Translations under genes and position numbers: made by a program
Part shown: piece after piece, positions 9,079 to 18,468 of the stretch
Layout of the letters: every line of letters starts with the position of its first letter
Numbering within the stretch: position 1 is the first letter of the stretch
Notes under the pieces: generated by a model
The model's input: only the letters and a program-made list of their open reading frames with translations
Told to the model about the DNA's origin: nothing
Database searches by the model: none
DNA from: Azospirillum melinis
Lineage (GTDB): Bacteria > Pseudomonadota > Alphaproteobacteria > Azospirillales > Azospirillaceae
DNA: 64,000 nt
Reading direction: 5' to 3'
Assembly (NCBI RefSeq): GCF_013340935.1
Contig: NZ_WHOS01000001.1
Location: forward strand, 248,001 to 312,000

Positions 9079-10656
9079 ATGCCTATGGACGTTGCCAAGG
9101 ACGCCATCGCCGCGGCGCGCGGCACCAGCATCGGCGGGGCTCTGGCACGGGCGGCGCGGCGCTATGGCGACCGCATCGCTTTGCGTCACGACGGGCGGGA
9201 CTGGAGCTTCGCTGGCCTGCATGTGGCTGCGAAGCGGGTGGCCCGGAGGCTGCACGACATGGGTCTGCGGCCGGGCGACCGGGTGGCCGCCTTCGGGCGC
9301 AATTCCGACGCCTATGTCGTGGCCTGGCTCGGCTGCGCGGTCGGCGGCTTCATCCATGTGCCGGTCAACTACGCCCTGACGGGAGAAGAGTTGTCCTACA
9401 TCCTGACGCAGTCGGGGGCGCGGATGGTGCTGCACGACGCCGATCTGGCCGGCACCCTTGCCGATGCCGGGAAAGCGGCGCGGACGGAGTGGGTCGGGAC
9501 CCTGGCTGCCGATGCCGCCGGTACCGGCGATCTGGACGTGCTGGCCATCGCCCAGGATCGGGGCGCCTCGGCGGACATCGACGTGGTGGTGGATGCCGAC
9601 ACGGTGGTCCAGCTTCTCTACACCTCCGGCACCACCGCGGCGCCGAAGGGCGCGATGATGACCCATGGCGGCCTGCTGGCGGAGTATGAGAGCGCCATCC
9701 ATGACTGCCGCTTCGCCGAGAGCGACCGGGCGTTGGCGGCGCTGCCGCTTTACCATTCGGCGCAGATGCATGTCTTCCTGATGCCGCAGCTGATGGTCGG
9801 CGCCACCACGCTGCTGATCCAGGTTCCGGCCTTGAAGCAATGCCTGGAACTGATCGAGGCGCACCGCATCACCTCCTTCTTCGCACCGCCCACGGTGTGG
9901 GTTGGGCTGTTGCGCCATCCGGATTTCGACGCGCATGATCTGGTGTCGCTGGAGAAGCTCTATTACGGCGCCTCGATCATGCCGGTCCCGGTGTTGCAGG
10001 AGCTTCGCCGGCGCCTGCCCAACGCCAAGCCCTTCAACTGTTACGGACAGAGCGAGATCGGCCCGCTCGCCACCGTGCTTGCCCCGGAAGAGCATGAGGA
10101 GCGCCCAGCCTCCGCCGGCCGCCCGGTGTTGAATGTCGAGACGCGGGTCGTCGATCTGGAGATGAACGATCTGGCGCCGGGCAGCCATGGCGAGATCGTC
10201 CACCGCTCCCCCCAGCTGATGGTCGGCTATTGGGACAAGGAGCGCGAGACGGAGGAGGCCTTCCAGGGCGGGTGGTTCCATTCCGGCGACGTCGGCTATC
10301 TCGACGAGGCCGGCTATCTCCACATCGTCGACCGCATCAAGGACGTCATCAACACCGGCGGCGTGGTGGTCGCCAGCCGCGAGGTGGAGGAGGTGATCTA
10401 CACCCATCCCGCCGTCGCCGAGGTCGCGGTGGTGGCGCTGCCCGACCCGAAATGGATCGAGGCAGTAACCGCCTTCGTCGTGCTGCGCACCGGCCAGAGC
10501 GTCGATGCCGAGGGTCTGATAGCCCATTGCCGCGGTCATCTGGCGCCCTTCAAGCTGCCCAAGCAGGTGCATTTTGTCGACAGCCTGCCGCGCAACACCG
10601 CCGGCAAGCTGCTGAAGCGGGAGCTTCGCCGGGCCTACAGCGAGACCACGGCCTGA
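9079..10656 (+). CDS. AMP-forming acyl-CoA synthetase (acyl-CoA ligase)
   Basis: 525-aa adenylate-forming enzyme that would activate a carboxylic acid with ATP and CoA. The phosphate-binding loop LLYTSGTTAAPKGAMMTHGG is at about residues 179-198; YGQSEIGP and the hinge region HIVDRIKDVINTGG follow; the C-terminal catalytic lysine context is NTAGKLLKREL. The ATG at 9079 has a GGGAGGA ribosome binding site 5 bases upstream, so the longer reading from 9031 is rejected. It ends 10 bp before an acyl-CoA dehydrogenase gene, implying one operon for uptake and first oxidation of an acid. Size and pairing also resemble DmdB of DMSP demethylation, but medium-chain or branched acids are equally possible. 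Confidence 0.93.
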   Translation: MPMDVAKDAIAAARGTSIGGALARAARRYGDRIALRHDGRDWSFAGLHVAAKRVARRLHDMGLRPGDRVAAFGRNSDAYVVAWLGCAVGGFIHVPVNYALTGEELSYILTQSGARMVLHDADLAGTLADAGKAARTEWVGTLAADAAGTGDLDVLAIAQDRGASADIDVVVDADTVVQLLYTSGTTAAPKGAMMTHGGLLAEYESAIHDCRFAESDRALAALPLYHSAQMHVFLMPQLMVGATTLLIQVPALKQCLELIEAHRITSFFAPPTVWVGLLRHPDFDAHDLVSLEKLYYGASIMPVPVLQELRRRLPNAKPFNCYGQSEIGPLATVLAPEEHEERPASAGRPVLNVETRVVDLEMNDLAPGSHGEIVHRSPQLMVGYWDKERETEEAFQGGWFHSGDVGYLDEAGYLHIVDRIKDVINTGGVVVASREVEEVIYTHPAVAEVAVVALPDPKWIEAVTAFVVLRTGQSVDAEGLIAHCRGHLAPFKLPKQVHFVDSLPRNTAGKLLKRELRRAYSETTA

Positions 10657-10666
10657 GGGCGGCGGC

Positions 10667-12439
10667 ATGAGCGTGTATGAACCGCCGCTGCACGCCGTCC
10701 GCTTCCTCGTCAACGAGGTGCTGAAGGCTCCCGAAGCGCTCGCCGCCGCCGGGTGGGAGGAGACGACGCCCGACCTGTTCGACGCCGTGCTGGCAGAAGC
10801 GGGACGGCTGGCGGTCGAGGTGCTGTTGCCGCTCGACCGGTCGGGCGACGAAGAGGGCGCAAGGGTGGCGGATGGCGGCGTGCGCATGCCGGCGGGATTC
10901 CGCGAGGCGTGGCGGCATTGGCGCGACGGCGGCTGGAACGGGCTGTCCGGCGATCCGGCCTATGGCGGGCAGGGGATGCCGGCGCTGCTCGACACGCTGG
11001 TGACGGAGATGGTGTGTGCGGCGAACCTCGCCTTCAGCATCACCCCCGGCCTGACCCAGGGCGCCATCCGGGCGCTCGCCGCCCATGGCGACGCCGCGGT
11101 GAAGGAGCGCTGCCTGCCGCCGATGCTCGCCGGCGACTGGACCGGGGCCATGGCGCTGACCGAGCCGCAGGCGGGGACGGACCTCGGGCTGCTGCGGACG
11201 CGGGCGGAGCCGGTGGGCGACGGCACCTTCCGGCTGGCCGGGCAGAAGATGTTCATCTCGTCGGCTGACCATGACCTGACCGACAACCTCGTCCATCTGG
11301 TGCTGGCCCGCCTGCCCGACGCGCCGGAGGGCACCCGCGGCATCAGCCTGTTCGCGGTGCCGAAGCGCTTGGCCGACGGCGCCCGCAACGGCTGGTCGGT
11401 GCTGTCGGTGGAGCGCAAGATGGGGCTGCACGCCTCGCCCACCTGTGTGGTGTCCTATGAGGGGGCGGTCGGCTGGATGGTGGGAGTGCCGCACCGCGGG
11501 CTCGCCGCCATGTTCACGATGATGAATCATGAACGGCTGTTCGTCGGCGTCCAGGGCATCGGGGTGGGAGAACGCGCGGCGCAGGCGGCGCTCTCCTATG
11601 CCCGCAGCCGGGTGCAGGGCAGGGCGCCCGGCGGCAGTGGAGTCGGTGGGGCAGGCAACTCGATCCTGCATCATCCCGACGTGCGGCGGATGGTGCTGAC
11701 CGCCCGCGTGCTGACCGATGCCGGGCGGGCGCTTGCGGGATGGGTGGCGCTGTGGCTCGACCGCGCCGTCGGGGATCCGTCGCTGGCCGACGAGGCGGAG
11801 GATTGGGCGGCGCTGCTGACCCCGGTGGTGAAGTCCGCCGGCACCGATTTCGGTTTCGAGGCGGCAGTGCTGGCCCAGCAGGTGATGGGCGGCCACGGCT
11901 ATATCCGGGACAATGGCGTCGAGCAGCTGGTCCGCGACGTGCGGGCGACGCAGATCTACGAGGGCACCAACGGCGTCCAGGCCCTCGACCTCGTGCAGCG
12001 CAAGCTGGGCCTGCATGGCGGCCGGCCGCTGGGGCGGATGCTGGCTGCGGTGGAGGATGCGGCGCAGGCTCTGGCCGATGATCCTGCGACCATGGATCTG
12101 GCGCCCCCCCTGCGCATTGCCGCCGGCCGTCTGCACGGTCTCGCCGGCTGGCTGCGGCAGGAGGATCGCGACCTGCGCGACGGCGCGGCGGGGGCGACCG
12201 ACCTGCTGCGGCTGACGGCGCTGGTCGCCTATGGCTGGATGTGGGGACTGACCGCAAGTGCCGCTGCCCGGCGGCCGGCGGGATACGACCCGGCGTTCCT
12301 CGACGCGCGCATCGGGCTGGCCCGCTTCTTCATGACCCGCCTGCTGCCGGAGACCGCCATGCTGGAAACCCGCATCCGCAGCGGCTACGCCGGGCTGGAG
12401 TCGGGGCTGTCAGACCGGCTGGAGGGCGTCGAGGGATAG
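10667..12439 (+). CDS. acyl-CoA dehydrogenase, ~590-aa (DmdC/FadE-like) type
   Basis: 590-aa flavoprotein dehydrogenase that would introduce an alpha,beta double bond into an acyl-CoA. The substrate and FAD motifs AMALTEPQAGTDLGLLRT and QKMFISSADHDL lie in the middle. The C-terminal half carries QVMGGHGYIRDNGVEQLVRD and ATQIYEGTNGVQALDL, where the Glu of YEGTNG is the usual catalytic base. The length, with an extra C-terminal helical domain of about 150 residues, matches the longer class that includes 3-methylmercaptopropionyl-CoA dehydrogenase. It follows the acyl-CoA ligase by 10 bp. Its 3' end faces the convergent DUF4126 gene only 7 bp away. Confidence 0.93.
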   Translation: MSVYEPPLHAVRFLVNEVLKAPEALAAAGWEETTPDLFDAVLAEAGRLAVEVLLPLDRSGDEEGARVADGGVRMPAGFREAWRHWRDGGWNGLSGDPAYGGQGMPALLDTLVTEMVCAANLAFSITPGLTQGAIRALAAHGDAAVKERCLPPMLAGDWTGAMALTEPQAGTDLGLLRTRAEPVGDGTFRLAGQKMFISSADHDLTDNLVHLVLARLPDAPEGTRGISLFAVPKRLADGARNGWSVLSVERKMGLHASPTCVVSYEGAVGWMVGVPHRGLAAMFTMMNHERLFVGVQGIGVGERAAQAALSYARSRVQGRAPGGSGVGGAGNSILHHPDVRRMVLTARVLTDAGRALAGWVALWLDRAVGDPSLADEAEDWAALLTPVVKSAGTDFGFEAAVLAQQVMGGHGYIRDNGVEQLVRDVRATQIYEGTNGVQALDLVQRKLGLHGGRPLGRMLAAVEDAAQALADDPATMDLAPPLRIAAGRLHGLAGWLRQEDRDLRDGAAGATDLLRLTALVAYGWMWGLTASAAARRPAGYDPAFLDARIGLARFFMTRLLPETAMLETRIRSGYAGLESGLSDRLEGVEG

Positions 12440-12446
12440 CCGCCCC

Positions 12447-12926
12447 TCACGCGGCGGAGACGATCAGCAGAGCCGCGACCAGCGCCACCGCATCCTCCAT
12501 CAGGGCAGCGGGGCGGTCACGGCCGAAGGCGGCAGCCATGCGCATGCGGGCAGCATAGCCGACCAGTGTGCCCACCACGGCGCCGATGCCGCCGGCCGCC
12601 AGACCGCCGATCCAGAATCCGGCATTCGCCCCGATGGCCGCACCGGCGATGGCGCCGCCGGCGATGCGGCTGACGAAGGGGAAGGGCAGCTTGCGGCTGG
12701 GAGTGGTCGGCAGCTTGTCGACGATCAGCTCCACCACCGCCATGGCGGTGAAGACCCAGGGCGACACCGGGTGCCCGAGAAAGAACAGCCAGCTTTCCGA
12801 CACGTCTAGCCAGCCGCCATAAGCGGCCCAGCTGACGACCGCCGGGGCGATCAGGGTGCGTGAGCCGGCGACGGCGCCGATCAGAAAGGCAAGGGCCAAG
12901 GCAAGCATCCGGTCATCCATCGTCAA
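12447..12926 (-). CDS. DUF4126 family small membrane protein
   Basis: 159-aa protein with four or five hydrophobic segments (about residues 8-35, 50-70, 88-125 and 143-158) rich in Gly and Ala. The strings GAVAGSRTLIAPAVVSW, DKLPTTPSR and RIAGGAIAGAAIG are typical of DUF4126, a family without assigned function. It follows the aldehyde dehydrogenase gene by 30 bp on the same strand and may share its transcript. Confidence 0.8.
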   Translation of the reverse strand: MTMDDRMLALALAFLIGAVAGSRTLIAPAVVSWAAYGGWLDVSESWLFFLGHPVSPWVFTAMAVVELIVDKLPTTPSRKLPFPFVSRIAGGAIAGAAIGANAGFWIGGLAAGGIGAVVGTLVGYAARMRMAAAFGRDRPAALMEDAVALVAALLIVSAA

Positions 12927-12956
12927 GTTTCGATCATTGGCGGTTGGAGGCCCTCG

Positions 12957-14429
12957 TCAACCGGCGGACCGTCCGCGCACTGCCTGCACCAGCCGCCGCA
13001 GCGCCCCGCCGCGGGTGCCGGGCCCGCCATGGAACAGGCGCAGCGCCGCCAGCATCAGCGCCTCGTCACCGGCGCGCGGCTGGTCGAAATGGGGGCGGAA
13101 CCGCCCCTTGCGGACCGAGACGGTTTTCACCTGCGTCATCTCCAGCAGCCCCTCGGCGCCACGGGTGACGCCCCAGCCGCTGGCATGCCGCCCGCCGAAG
13201 GGCAGGCGCGGGTCGGCGGTCGGCACGATGAGGTCATTGATCGTCACGGTTCCGGCGTCGATCCATCCGGCCAATTCCCGGGCCTGCACCTCCGGCCCGA
13301 ACACGGATGCCCCCAGCGCATAGGGGCTGCCGGCCGCAACCGTCAGCGCCTCGCCCATGTCCCGCACCGGCACCAGCGACAGCAGCGGGGCGAAGACCTC
13401 CGCGCGCAGCAGCGCCATGTCGGGCCTCGCGTCGGCGAGGATCAGCGGCGCCATCGCCGGACTGTCCTCCCCCGGCAAAGCGCCCAGCGCACGGGCTCCG
13501 CCCGCCACCGCATCCTGGGCAAGGGCGGCGAGCCGGCGTCCGGTCGGCGGGGACACCGGCACCGCCGGTATCGCGCCGACATGGCGGAGGAGAGCCGCCT
13601 CCAGGCCCGCCGCCATGCCATGGGTGACGAACACCCTCCGCGGCGCGATGCAGGTGGCGGAGCCGTTGAGTCGAAGGCCGAAGGCCAGGGCGCGGGCGAC
13701 CTGTTCCAGGTTCGCACCCGGCAGGACGAAGACGGCGTCGTTGCCCGACAACTCCATTGTCGAAGGCACCAGATGCCGGGCCAGCTTCTCCGCCACCACC
13801 CGTCCCGTATCGGCCGATCCGGTCAGCACCAGCTTGTCGATGCCCTCCTCGATGGCCTCCGCCACCGCGGCGGCGGATTCGTCCAGCACCCGGAACAGCC
13901 CTGGCGGCAGTCCGGCCTCCTCCAGCCAGGCTCCAAGCAGGATCATCGGCGCGCTGCACGCCGGGGCCGGCTTGACCAATACCCGGTTTCCGGCCGCCAG
14001 AGCCTGGACCGCCTGAACGCCTGGCAGCAGCAGCGGGTAATTGGCCGGACCGACGATCAACACGGTGCCGACCGGCTCCCGCCGCACCTCCGACTCCACC
14101 CCGAACAGCCAGACCGGACGGCCGCGCCGGCCCAGCCTCTTCGGCGCCAGCAGCCTGGACGCTTCCCGTTCCAGAAACCGGCAAGCCTCCGCCAGCGGCA
14201 GGATTTCGGCGCTGACGCTCTCGGCAGCGGTTCGAGCCGGGCGGGTTTTCAATGCTTCGACGAGGTCTTCCGCACCGGCGGCGATCCGGTGGCGGAGTTC
14301 ACGAATGGTGGAAAGGCGTAGAGAAATATCTCGTTCGGACCATGCCGTAAAGCCGACCACCTCCCGAGGGATCGCTCTTCTTATCCAAGGAGATAAGACA
14401 TCAGGAGAGGGGTTTTTGTTGCGATCCAT
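12957..14429 (-). CDS. aldehyde dehydrogenase, likely carotenoid-aldehyde oxidising (CrtNc/AldH-like)
   Basis: 490-aa NAD(P)-dependent aldehyde dehydrogenase. The cofactor-binding segment VGTVLIVGPANYPLLLPG and the TGSADTGRVV turn are followed by the catalytic Glu in MELSGND and the catalytic Cys in RLNGSATCIAPRRVFV. PFGGRHASGWGVTRG near the C-terminus is the usual substrate-side signature. The start at 14429 is chosen because the open frame further upstream only runs antisense through the desaturase gene. It is divergent, by 63 bp, from the two-desaturase operon. In staphyloxanthin-type pathways a dedicated aldehyde dehydrogenase converts the terminal aldehyde of a C30 carotenoid to a carboxylate; that role is inferred from position. 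Confidence 0.85.
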   Translation of the reverse strand: MDRNKNPSPDVLSPWIRRAIPREVVGFTAWSERDISLRLSTIRELRHRIAAGAEDLVEALKTRPARTAAESVSAEILPLAEACRFLEREASRLLAPKRLGRRGRPVWLFGVESEVRREPVGTVLIVGPANYPLLLPGVQAVQALAAGNRVLVKPAPACSAPMILLGAWLEEAGLPPGLFRVLDESAAAVAEAIEEGIDKLVLTGSADTGRVVAEKLARHLVPSTMELSGNDAVFVLPGANLEQVARALAFGLRLNGSATCIAPRRVFVTHGMAAGLEAALLRHVGAIPAVPVSPPTGRRLAALAQDAVAGGARALGALPGEDSPAMAPLILADARPDMALLRAEVFAPLLSLVPVRDMGEALTVAAGSPYALGASVFGPEVQARELAGWIDAGTVTINDLIVPTADPRLPFGGRHASGWGVTRGAEGLLEMTQVKTVSVRKGRFRPHFDQPRAGDEALMLAALRLFHGGPGTRGGALRRLVQAVRGRSAG

Positions 14430-14492
14430 TTTCGACCTAGCTTCGTAGAGATCACGACTGAATTTTGCAGCGCAGGAGCGTTTGGCAAGCGG

Positions 14493-16046
14493 ATGGAACG
14501 ACAAGTCGTGATCATCGGCGCGGGACCGGGCGGATTGGCATCCGCAATGCTCCTGGCGCTCACCGGAGCGAAGGTGACGGTGCTGGAACGGCAGGATCGC
14601 ATCGGCGGCAGGTCGGCGGGCTTCTCGCTCGACGGCTACCGGTTCGACAGCGGACCCACCTTCTTCCTCTATCCCCGCATTCTGGAGGAAATCTTCGAGG
14701 CCTGCGGACGGCGGCTGTCGGACGAGGTCGACCTGATCCGCCTCGACCCGCTTTACCGGCTGGTGTTCGAAGGCGGCGGGGAACTGCGCGTCCATGCCCA
14801 GGTGAAGGCGCTGATGGCGGAGATCGCCAGGCTCAGCCCGGGCGACGCCGACGGGCTCCCGCGCTTCCTGGCCGACAACCGGGCGAAGATGGAGCGTTTC
14901 CGCCCGGTTCTGGAATCCGATTTCTCCAGCCCCTGGGCGCTCGCCTCGCTGCCGATGCTGAAGGCCCTGGGCAGGCTGGCGCCGCACCGTTCGGTGGACC
15001 GCGACCTGTCCCGCTATTTCCAGGATCCGCGCATCCGCCTCGCCTTCTCGTTCCAGAGCAAATATCTGGGCATGTCGCCTTTCCGCTGCCCCAGCCTGTT
15101 CACCATCCTGTCCTTCCTGGAGCATGAGCACGGCATCTTCCATCCCCGCGGCGGAACGGAATCGGTGATGGAGGCGATGCGCCGGGTGGCGGAAAGCCTG
15201 GGCGTCACCGTCCGGCTGAACGAGACGGTGCGCCATATCAGGTTCCAGGGCCGACGCGCCGTCGGTGTGCGGACGGACGCCGGCGACTATCCGGCCGATG
15301 CGCTGGTCATCAACGCCGATTTCGCCCGCGCCATGACCACGCTGGTGCCAGACGATCTGCGCCGGCGCTGGAGCGACGCCCGCCTCGCCACCAAGAAATT
15401 CTCCTGCTCCACCTTCATGATGTATCTCGGCATCGAAGGCAAAGTGGACGGGCTGGACCACCACACCGTCTATCTGGCGGAGGATTACGCCCGCAACCTC
15501 GCGGAGATCGAGGAGTGCCGGGAGTTGCCGCGCCAGCCGTCGATCTATGTGCAGAACGCCTGCGTCACCGATCCCGATCTGGCGCCACCGGGCGGCAGCA
15601 CGCTCTACATCCTGGTGCCCGTCGGCCATCAGCGCGGCCACATCGACTGGAAGGCGGAGGCGCCGCACTACCGCCGGCTGGTGCTCGACCGGCTGTCGGG
15701 CTTCGGCCTCGCCGATCTGGAGCGCCGCATCCGGGTGGAGCGGGTGGTGACGCCGGCCGACTGGGACAGCCAGTTCGCGGTGCATCGCGGCGCCACCTTC
15801 AATCTGGCGCACAGCCTGGACCAGATGCTTCACCGCCGTCCGCGCAACCGGTTCGAGGATCTGGACGGCGTCTATCTGGTGGGCGGCGGCACCCATCCCG
15901 GCAGCGGCCTGCCGGTCATTTTCGAAGGCGCACGCATCACGGCGCGGCTGCTGGCCCAGGAACTGGGCCTGCCGACGCCTTGGCGCACAAAGACCATGGG
16001 TTTGTCCGGCATGCTGAGGCAGGCCGTTGCAGGGGGGATGGCATGA
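14493..16046 (+). CDS. phytoene desaturase family FAD oxidoreductase 1 (CrtN/CrtI/CrtP type)
   Basis: 517-aa FAD enzyme. The N-terminal dinucleotide fold VVIIGAGPGGLASAMLLAL (5-23) is followed by the family string GGRSAGFSLDGYRFDSGPTF, and the C-terminal FAD signature LVGGGTHPGSGLPVIFEGA lies near residue 470. Family members desaturate phytoene, diapophytoene or squalene, or oxidise the terminal methyl of a C30 carotenoid (CrtP). Which step this copy performs cannot be read from the sequence. It is the first gene of a tight operon: its TGA overlaps the ATG of the second desaturase by 4 bases. No phytoene or diapophytoene synthase lies in the window; squalene made by genes elsewhere could be the substrate, as in other alphaproteobacteria. 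Confidence 0.9.
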   Translation: MERQVVIIGAGPGGLASAMLLALTGAKVTVLERQDRIGGRSAGFSLDGYRFDSGPTFFLYPRILEEIFEACGRRLSDEVDLIRLDPLYRLVFEGGGELRVHAQVKALMAEIARLSPGDADGLPRFLADNRAKMERFRPVLESDFSSPWALASLPMLKALGRLAPHRSVDRDLSRYFQDPRIRLAFSFQSKYLGMSPFRCPSLFTILSFLEHEHGIFHPRGGTESVMEAMRRVAESLGVTVRLNETVRHIRFQGRRAVGVRTDAGDYPADALVINADFARAMTTLVPDDLRRRWSDARLATKKFSCSTFMMYLGIEGKVDGLDHHTVYLAEDYARNLAEIEECRELPRQPSIYVQNACVTDPDLAPPGGSTLYILVPVGHQRGHIDWKAEAPHYRRLVLDRLSGFGLADLERRIRVERVVTPADWDSQFAVHRGATFNLAHSLDQMLHRRPRNRFEDLDGVYLVGGGTHPGSGLPVIFEGARITARLLAQELGLPTPWRTKTMGLSGMLRQAVAGGMA

Positions 16047-17596
16047 CGGATCGGATCGCGGTGATCGGTGGGGGCCTGGGCGGGCTGGCGGCAGCGGTGG
16101 TGCTGGCGGCGCGCGGGCACAAGGTGACCCTGCTGGAAAAGAACGCCTGGGTCGGCGGCAAGGCGGCCGTTCTGGAGGAAGGCGGGTTCCGCTTCGATAT
16201 GGGGCCGACCATCCTGACGGTGCCGCGCGTCCTGCGCCGCATCCTGGAGGAGGCCGGCTGCGATCTGGACCAGGAGCTGGACATGGTCCGGCTGGAGCCG
16301 CAATGGCGCTGCTTCTTCGACGACGGCACGGTGCTGGACCTGTCGGAGAATGTCGGAACCATGGCGGCGGAGCTGGACAGGCTGGCGCCCGGCCGCGGGG
16401 CGGGGGAGGGCTACCGCCGCTTCCAGGCGATGTCGGAACGGCTGCACGGCATCTCCGAACGCTTCTTCTTCTGGAAGTCGGTGGAGGATCTCGGAGACAC
16501 GCTGAACTTCCGCAACAGCTTCAACGCCAGCACCCTGTCGGACGTGCTGGCGCTCCGCATGGGCAGCACGGTCGCCGGCACCATCCGCGGCCATGTGCCG
16601 GATGCGCGGGCGGCGCAGATGCTGGACCATTTCACCCAGTATGTCGGATCCTCGCCCTACGGCTCTCCGGCGGTGCTGTGCGCCATCGCCCACATGCAGA
16701 CCAATGACGGCGTCTGGTATCCGATGGGCGGCACCCGTGCCGTGCCGACGGCGCTGGAGCGGGTGGCGAGGCGGCTCGGCGTGGAAATCCGCACCAACAC
16801 CGGTGTTCGCCGTCTTCAGGTTGAACGCGGCCGGGTGGTGGCGGTCGAGACGGACGGCGGCGAACGCATCCCGGTTTCGGCCGCCGTGTCGAACATGGAT
16901 TCGGTCCGCACATATCAGGAACTGATCGGCGGACCGCCGGCCAAGCGCTTCGCCAAGCGCCGCAGCTACGAGCCGGCCTGTTCCGGCGTGGTGTTCTATC
17001 TGGGCCTGGACCGCGCCTACGATCATCTGCTGCACCATGACTTCGTCTTCTCGCGCGATCCGGAAGAGGAATTCGACTGGATCTATCGCCAGGGGGAACC
17101 GGCGCCCGACCCGACCTGCTACATCGCCGCCCCAGCCCGCACCGAGCCGGGCGTCGCACCGGCGGGCGGCGAGGCGCTGTATGTGCTGGTCCACACCCCC
17201 TATCTGCGCGAGCGTCACGACTGGAACCGCATGCTGCCGGCCTACCGCCGCGTGGTGTTCGACAAGCTGAAGCGCACCGCCGGCATGCCCGATCTGGAAG
17301 ACCGCATCAGGGTCGAGCATGTGTTGACGCCGCAGGACATCAACGACCGCTACAATGTGCTGAACGGCGCCATCTATGGCTTGGCGAGCCATGGCCGCTT
17401 CATGGGCGCCTTCAAGCCCGGCAACCGTTCCCGCGATGTGGAAGGGCTTTATTTGGCCGGCGGGGCCGCCCATCCCGGACCGGGCATGCCGATGGTGCTG
17501 ATGTCGGGTTGGATCGCCGCCGACAGCCTCGACCAGGATATGCGCGACGGCGTCCATGACGGTGCCGGGGCAGGCTCCGCGCGCGCCGTGGCCTGA
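16043..17596 (+). CDS. phytoene desaturase family FAD oxidoreductase 2 (CrtN/CrtP type)
   Basis: 517-aa paralogue of the preceding gene: RIAVIGGGLGGLAAAVVLAA at residues 4-23, GGKAAVLEEGGFRFDMGPTI next, and the C-terminal signature LAGGAAHPGPGMPMVLMSG. The start at 16043 lies within an ATGA overlap with the upstream stop. Tandem desaturase paralogues together with an aldehyde dehydrogenase are typical of C30 carotenoid acid pathways, where one copy desaturates and the other oxygenates a terminal methyl. The division of labour here is unknown. The gene ends 17 bp before the acyltransferase gene. Confidence 0.9.
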   Translation: MTDRIAVIGGGLGGLAAAVVLAARGHKVTLLEKNAWVGGKAAVLEEGGFRFDMGPTILTVPRVLRRILEEAGCDLDQELDMVRLEPQWRCFFDDGTVLDLSENVGTMAAELDRLAPGRGAGEGYRRFQAMSERLHGISERFFFWKSVEDLGDTLNFRNSFNASTLSDVLALRMGSTVAGTIRGHVPDARAAQMLDHFTQYVGSSPYGSPAVLCAIAHMQTNDGVWYPMGGTRAVPTALERVARRLGVEIRTNTGVRRLQVERGRVVAVETDGGERIPVSAAVSNMDSVRTYQELIGGPPAKRFAKRRSYEPACSGVVFYLGLDRAYDHLLHHDFVFSRDPEEEFDWIYRQGEPAPDPTCYIAAPARTEPGVAPAGGEALYVLVHTPYLRERHDWNRMLPAYRRVVFDKLKRTAGMPDLEDRIRVEHVLTPQDINDRYNVLNGAIYGLASHGRFMGAFKPGNRSRDVEGLYLAGGAAHPGPGMPMVLMSGWIAADSLDQDMRDGVHDGAGAGSARAVA

Positions 17597-17613
17597 CGGA
17601 AGGCGGCAGGAGG

Positions 17614-18468
17614 ATGACGGACGATCCGGTTGCGTTACGGTCCCGGTTGCTCTGCTGGTTCTTCGGCGGGGTCATGGCCCGGCGGCTGCGGCGCGGCTTC
17701 CATGCGGTGCGGCTGGCGCGGCCGGGCTGGCCGGCCCTGCCGCCGGGCCGTCCGGTCATCGTCTATCTCAACCATCCATCCTGGTGGGATCCGGCGCTGC
17801 TGATCGTGATGGGCACCACCCGCTTCCGCGGCCGGCCGGGCTATGGGCCGATCGATGCGGAGATGCTGCGCCGCTACCGCTTCATGCGCCGCATCGGTCT
17901 GTTCGGGCTGGAGCCCGGCCGTGCCGGAGCCGTCTCCTTCCTGCGCAACGCCGAACACATCCTGGGCGACCCGCGCGCCATGCTGTGGATCACGGCGGAA
18001 GGCGCCTTCACCGATCCGCGCCGCCGCCCGGTGACCTTGCGGCCGGGCATCGCCCATCTGGTCCGCCGCATGCCCACCGCCCTGGTGGTGCCGCTGGCGG
18101 TCGAATACCCGTTCTGGGACGAGCGCACGCCGGAGGCGCTGATGCGGTTCGGCCAACCCTTCGAAGCTGCCGCCCTTGCCGGTCTGCCGGTGCAGGACAT
18201 CGCGGCGGAACTGGAAGGGCGGCTGGAGGCGGTGATGGATCAGTTGGCGCTCGATGCGCAAGGCCGCGACCCGGCGCGTTTCCTGACGCTGATCGAGGGA
18301 ACGGTCGGGGTCGGCGGCATCTACGATCTGTGGCGCCGGCTGCGCGCCCTGGCCGGCGGACAGAGCTTCTCTCCGGCCCATGGCAGCCGGGAGGAAGGCG
18401 GCCGGCAAGGGAGCAGCCGGCAAGGCCCGGCGCGGCAGGAGATGCGGCAGGAGATCGAGGGCCCATGA
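17614..18468 (+). CDS. PlsC-type 1-acylglycerol-3-phosphate acyltransferase-like protein
   Basis: 284-aa acyltransferase of the PlsC/LPLAT fold. The catalytic NHx4D motif is NHPSWWD (53-59). The second block ITAEGAFTDPRRRPV takes the place of the usual EGTR-type motif, and TALVVPLAVEYPF forms the fourth block. The N-terminus is amphipathic rather than clearly membrane-spanning. In this operon the enzyme is more likely to acylate a glycosylated carotenoid than to make phosphatidate; that is inference from its place between the desaturases and the glycosyltransferase. Its last four bases overlap the next start. The C-terminal 35 residues are low-complexity and rich in Gln, Gly and Arg. Confidence 0.85.
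   Translation: MTDDPVALRSRLLCWFFGGVMARRLRRGFHAVRLARPGWPALPPGRPVIVYLNHPSWWDPALLIVMGTTRFRGRPGYGPIDAEMLRRYRFMRRIGLFGLEPGRAGAVSFLRNAEHILGDPRAMLWITAEGAFTDPRRRPVTLRPGIAHLVRRMPTALVVPLAVEYPFWDERTPEALMRFGQPFEAAALAGLPVQDIAAELEGRLEAVMDQLALDAQGRDPARFLTLIEGTVGVGGIYDLWRRLRALAGGQSFSPAHGSREEGGRQGSSRQGPARQEMRQEIEGP

Noticed and set aside
14430..15896. N-terminal half of a 979-codon minus-strand frame joined to the aldehyde dehydrogenase
   Set aside because: The part before 14429 is antisense to the first desaturase; the dehydrogenase fold is complete without it.
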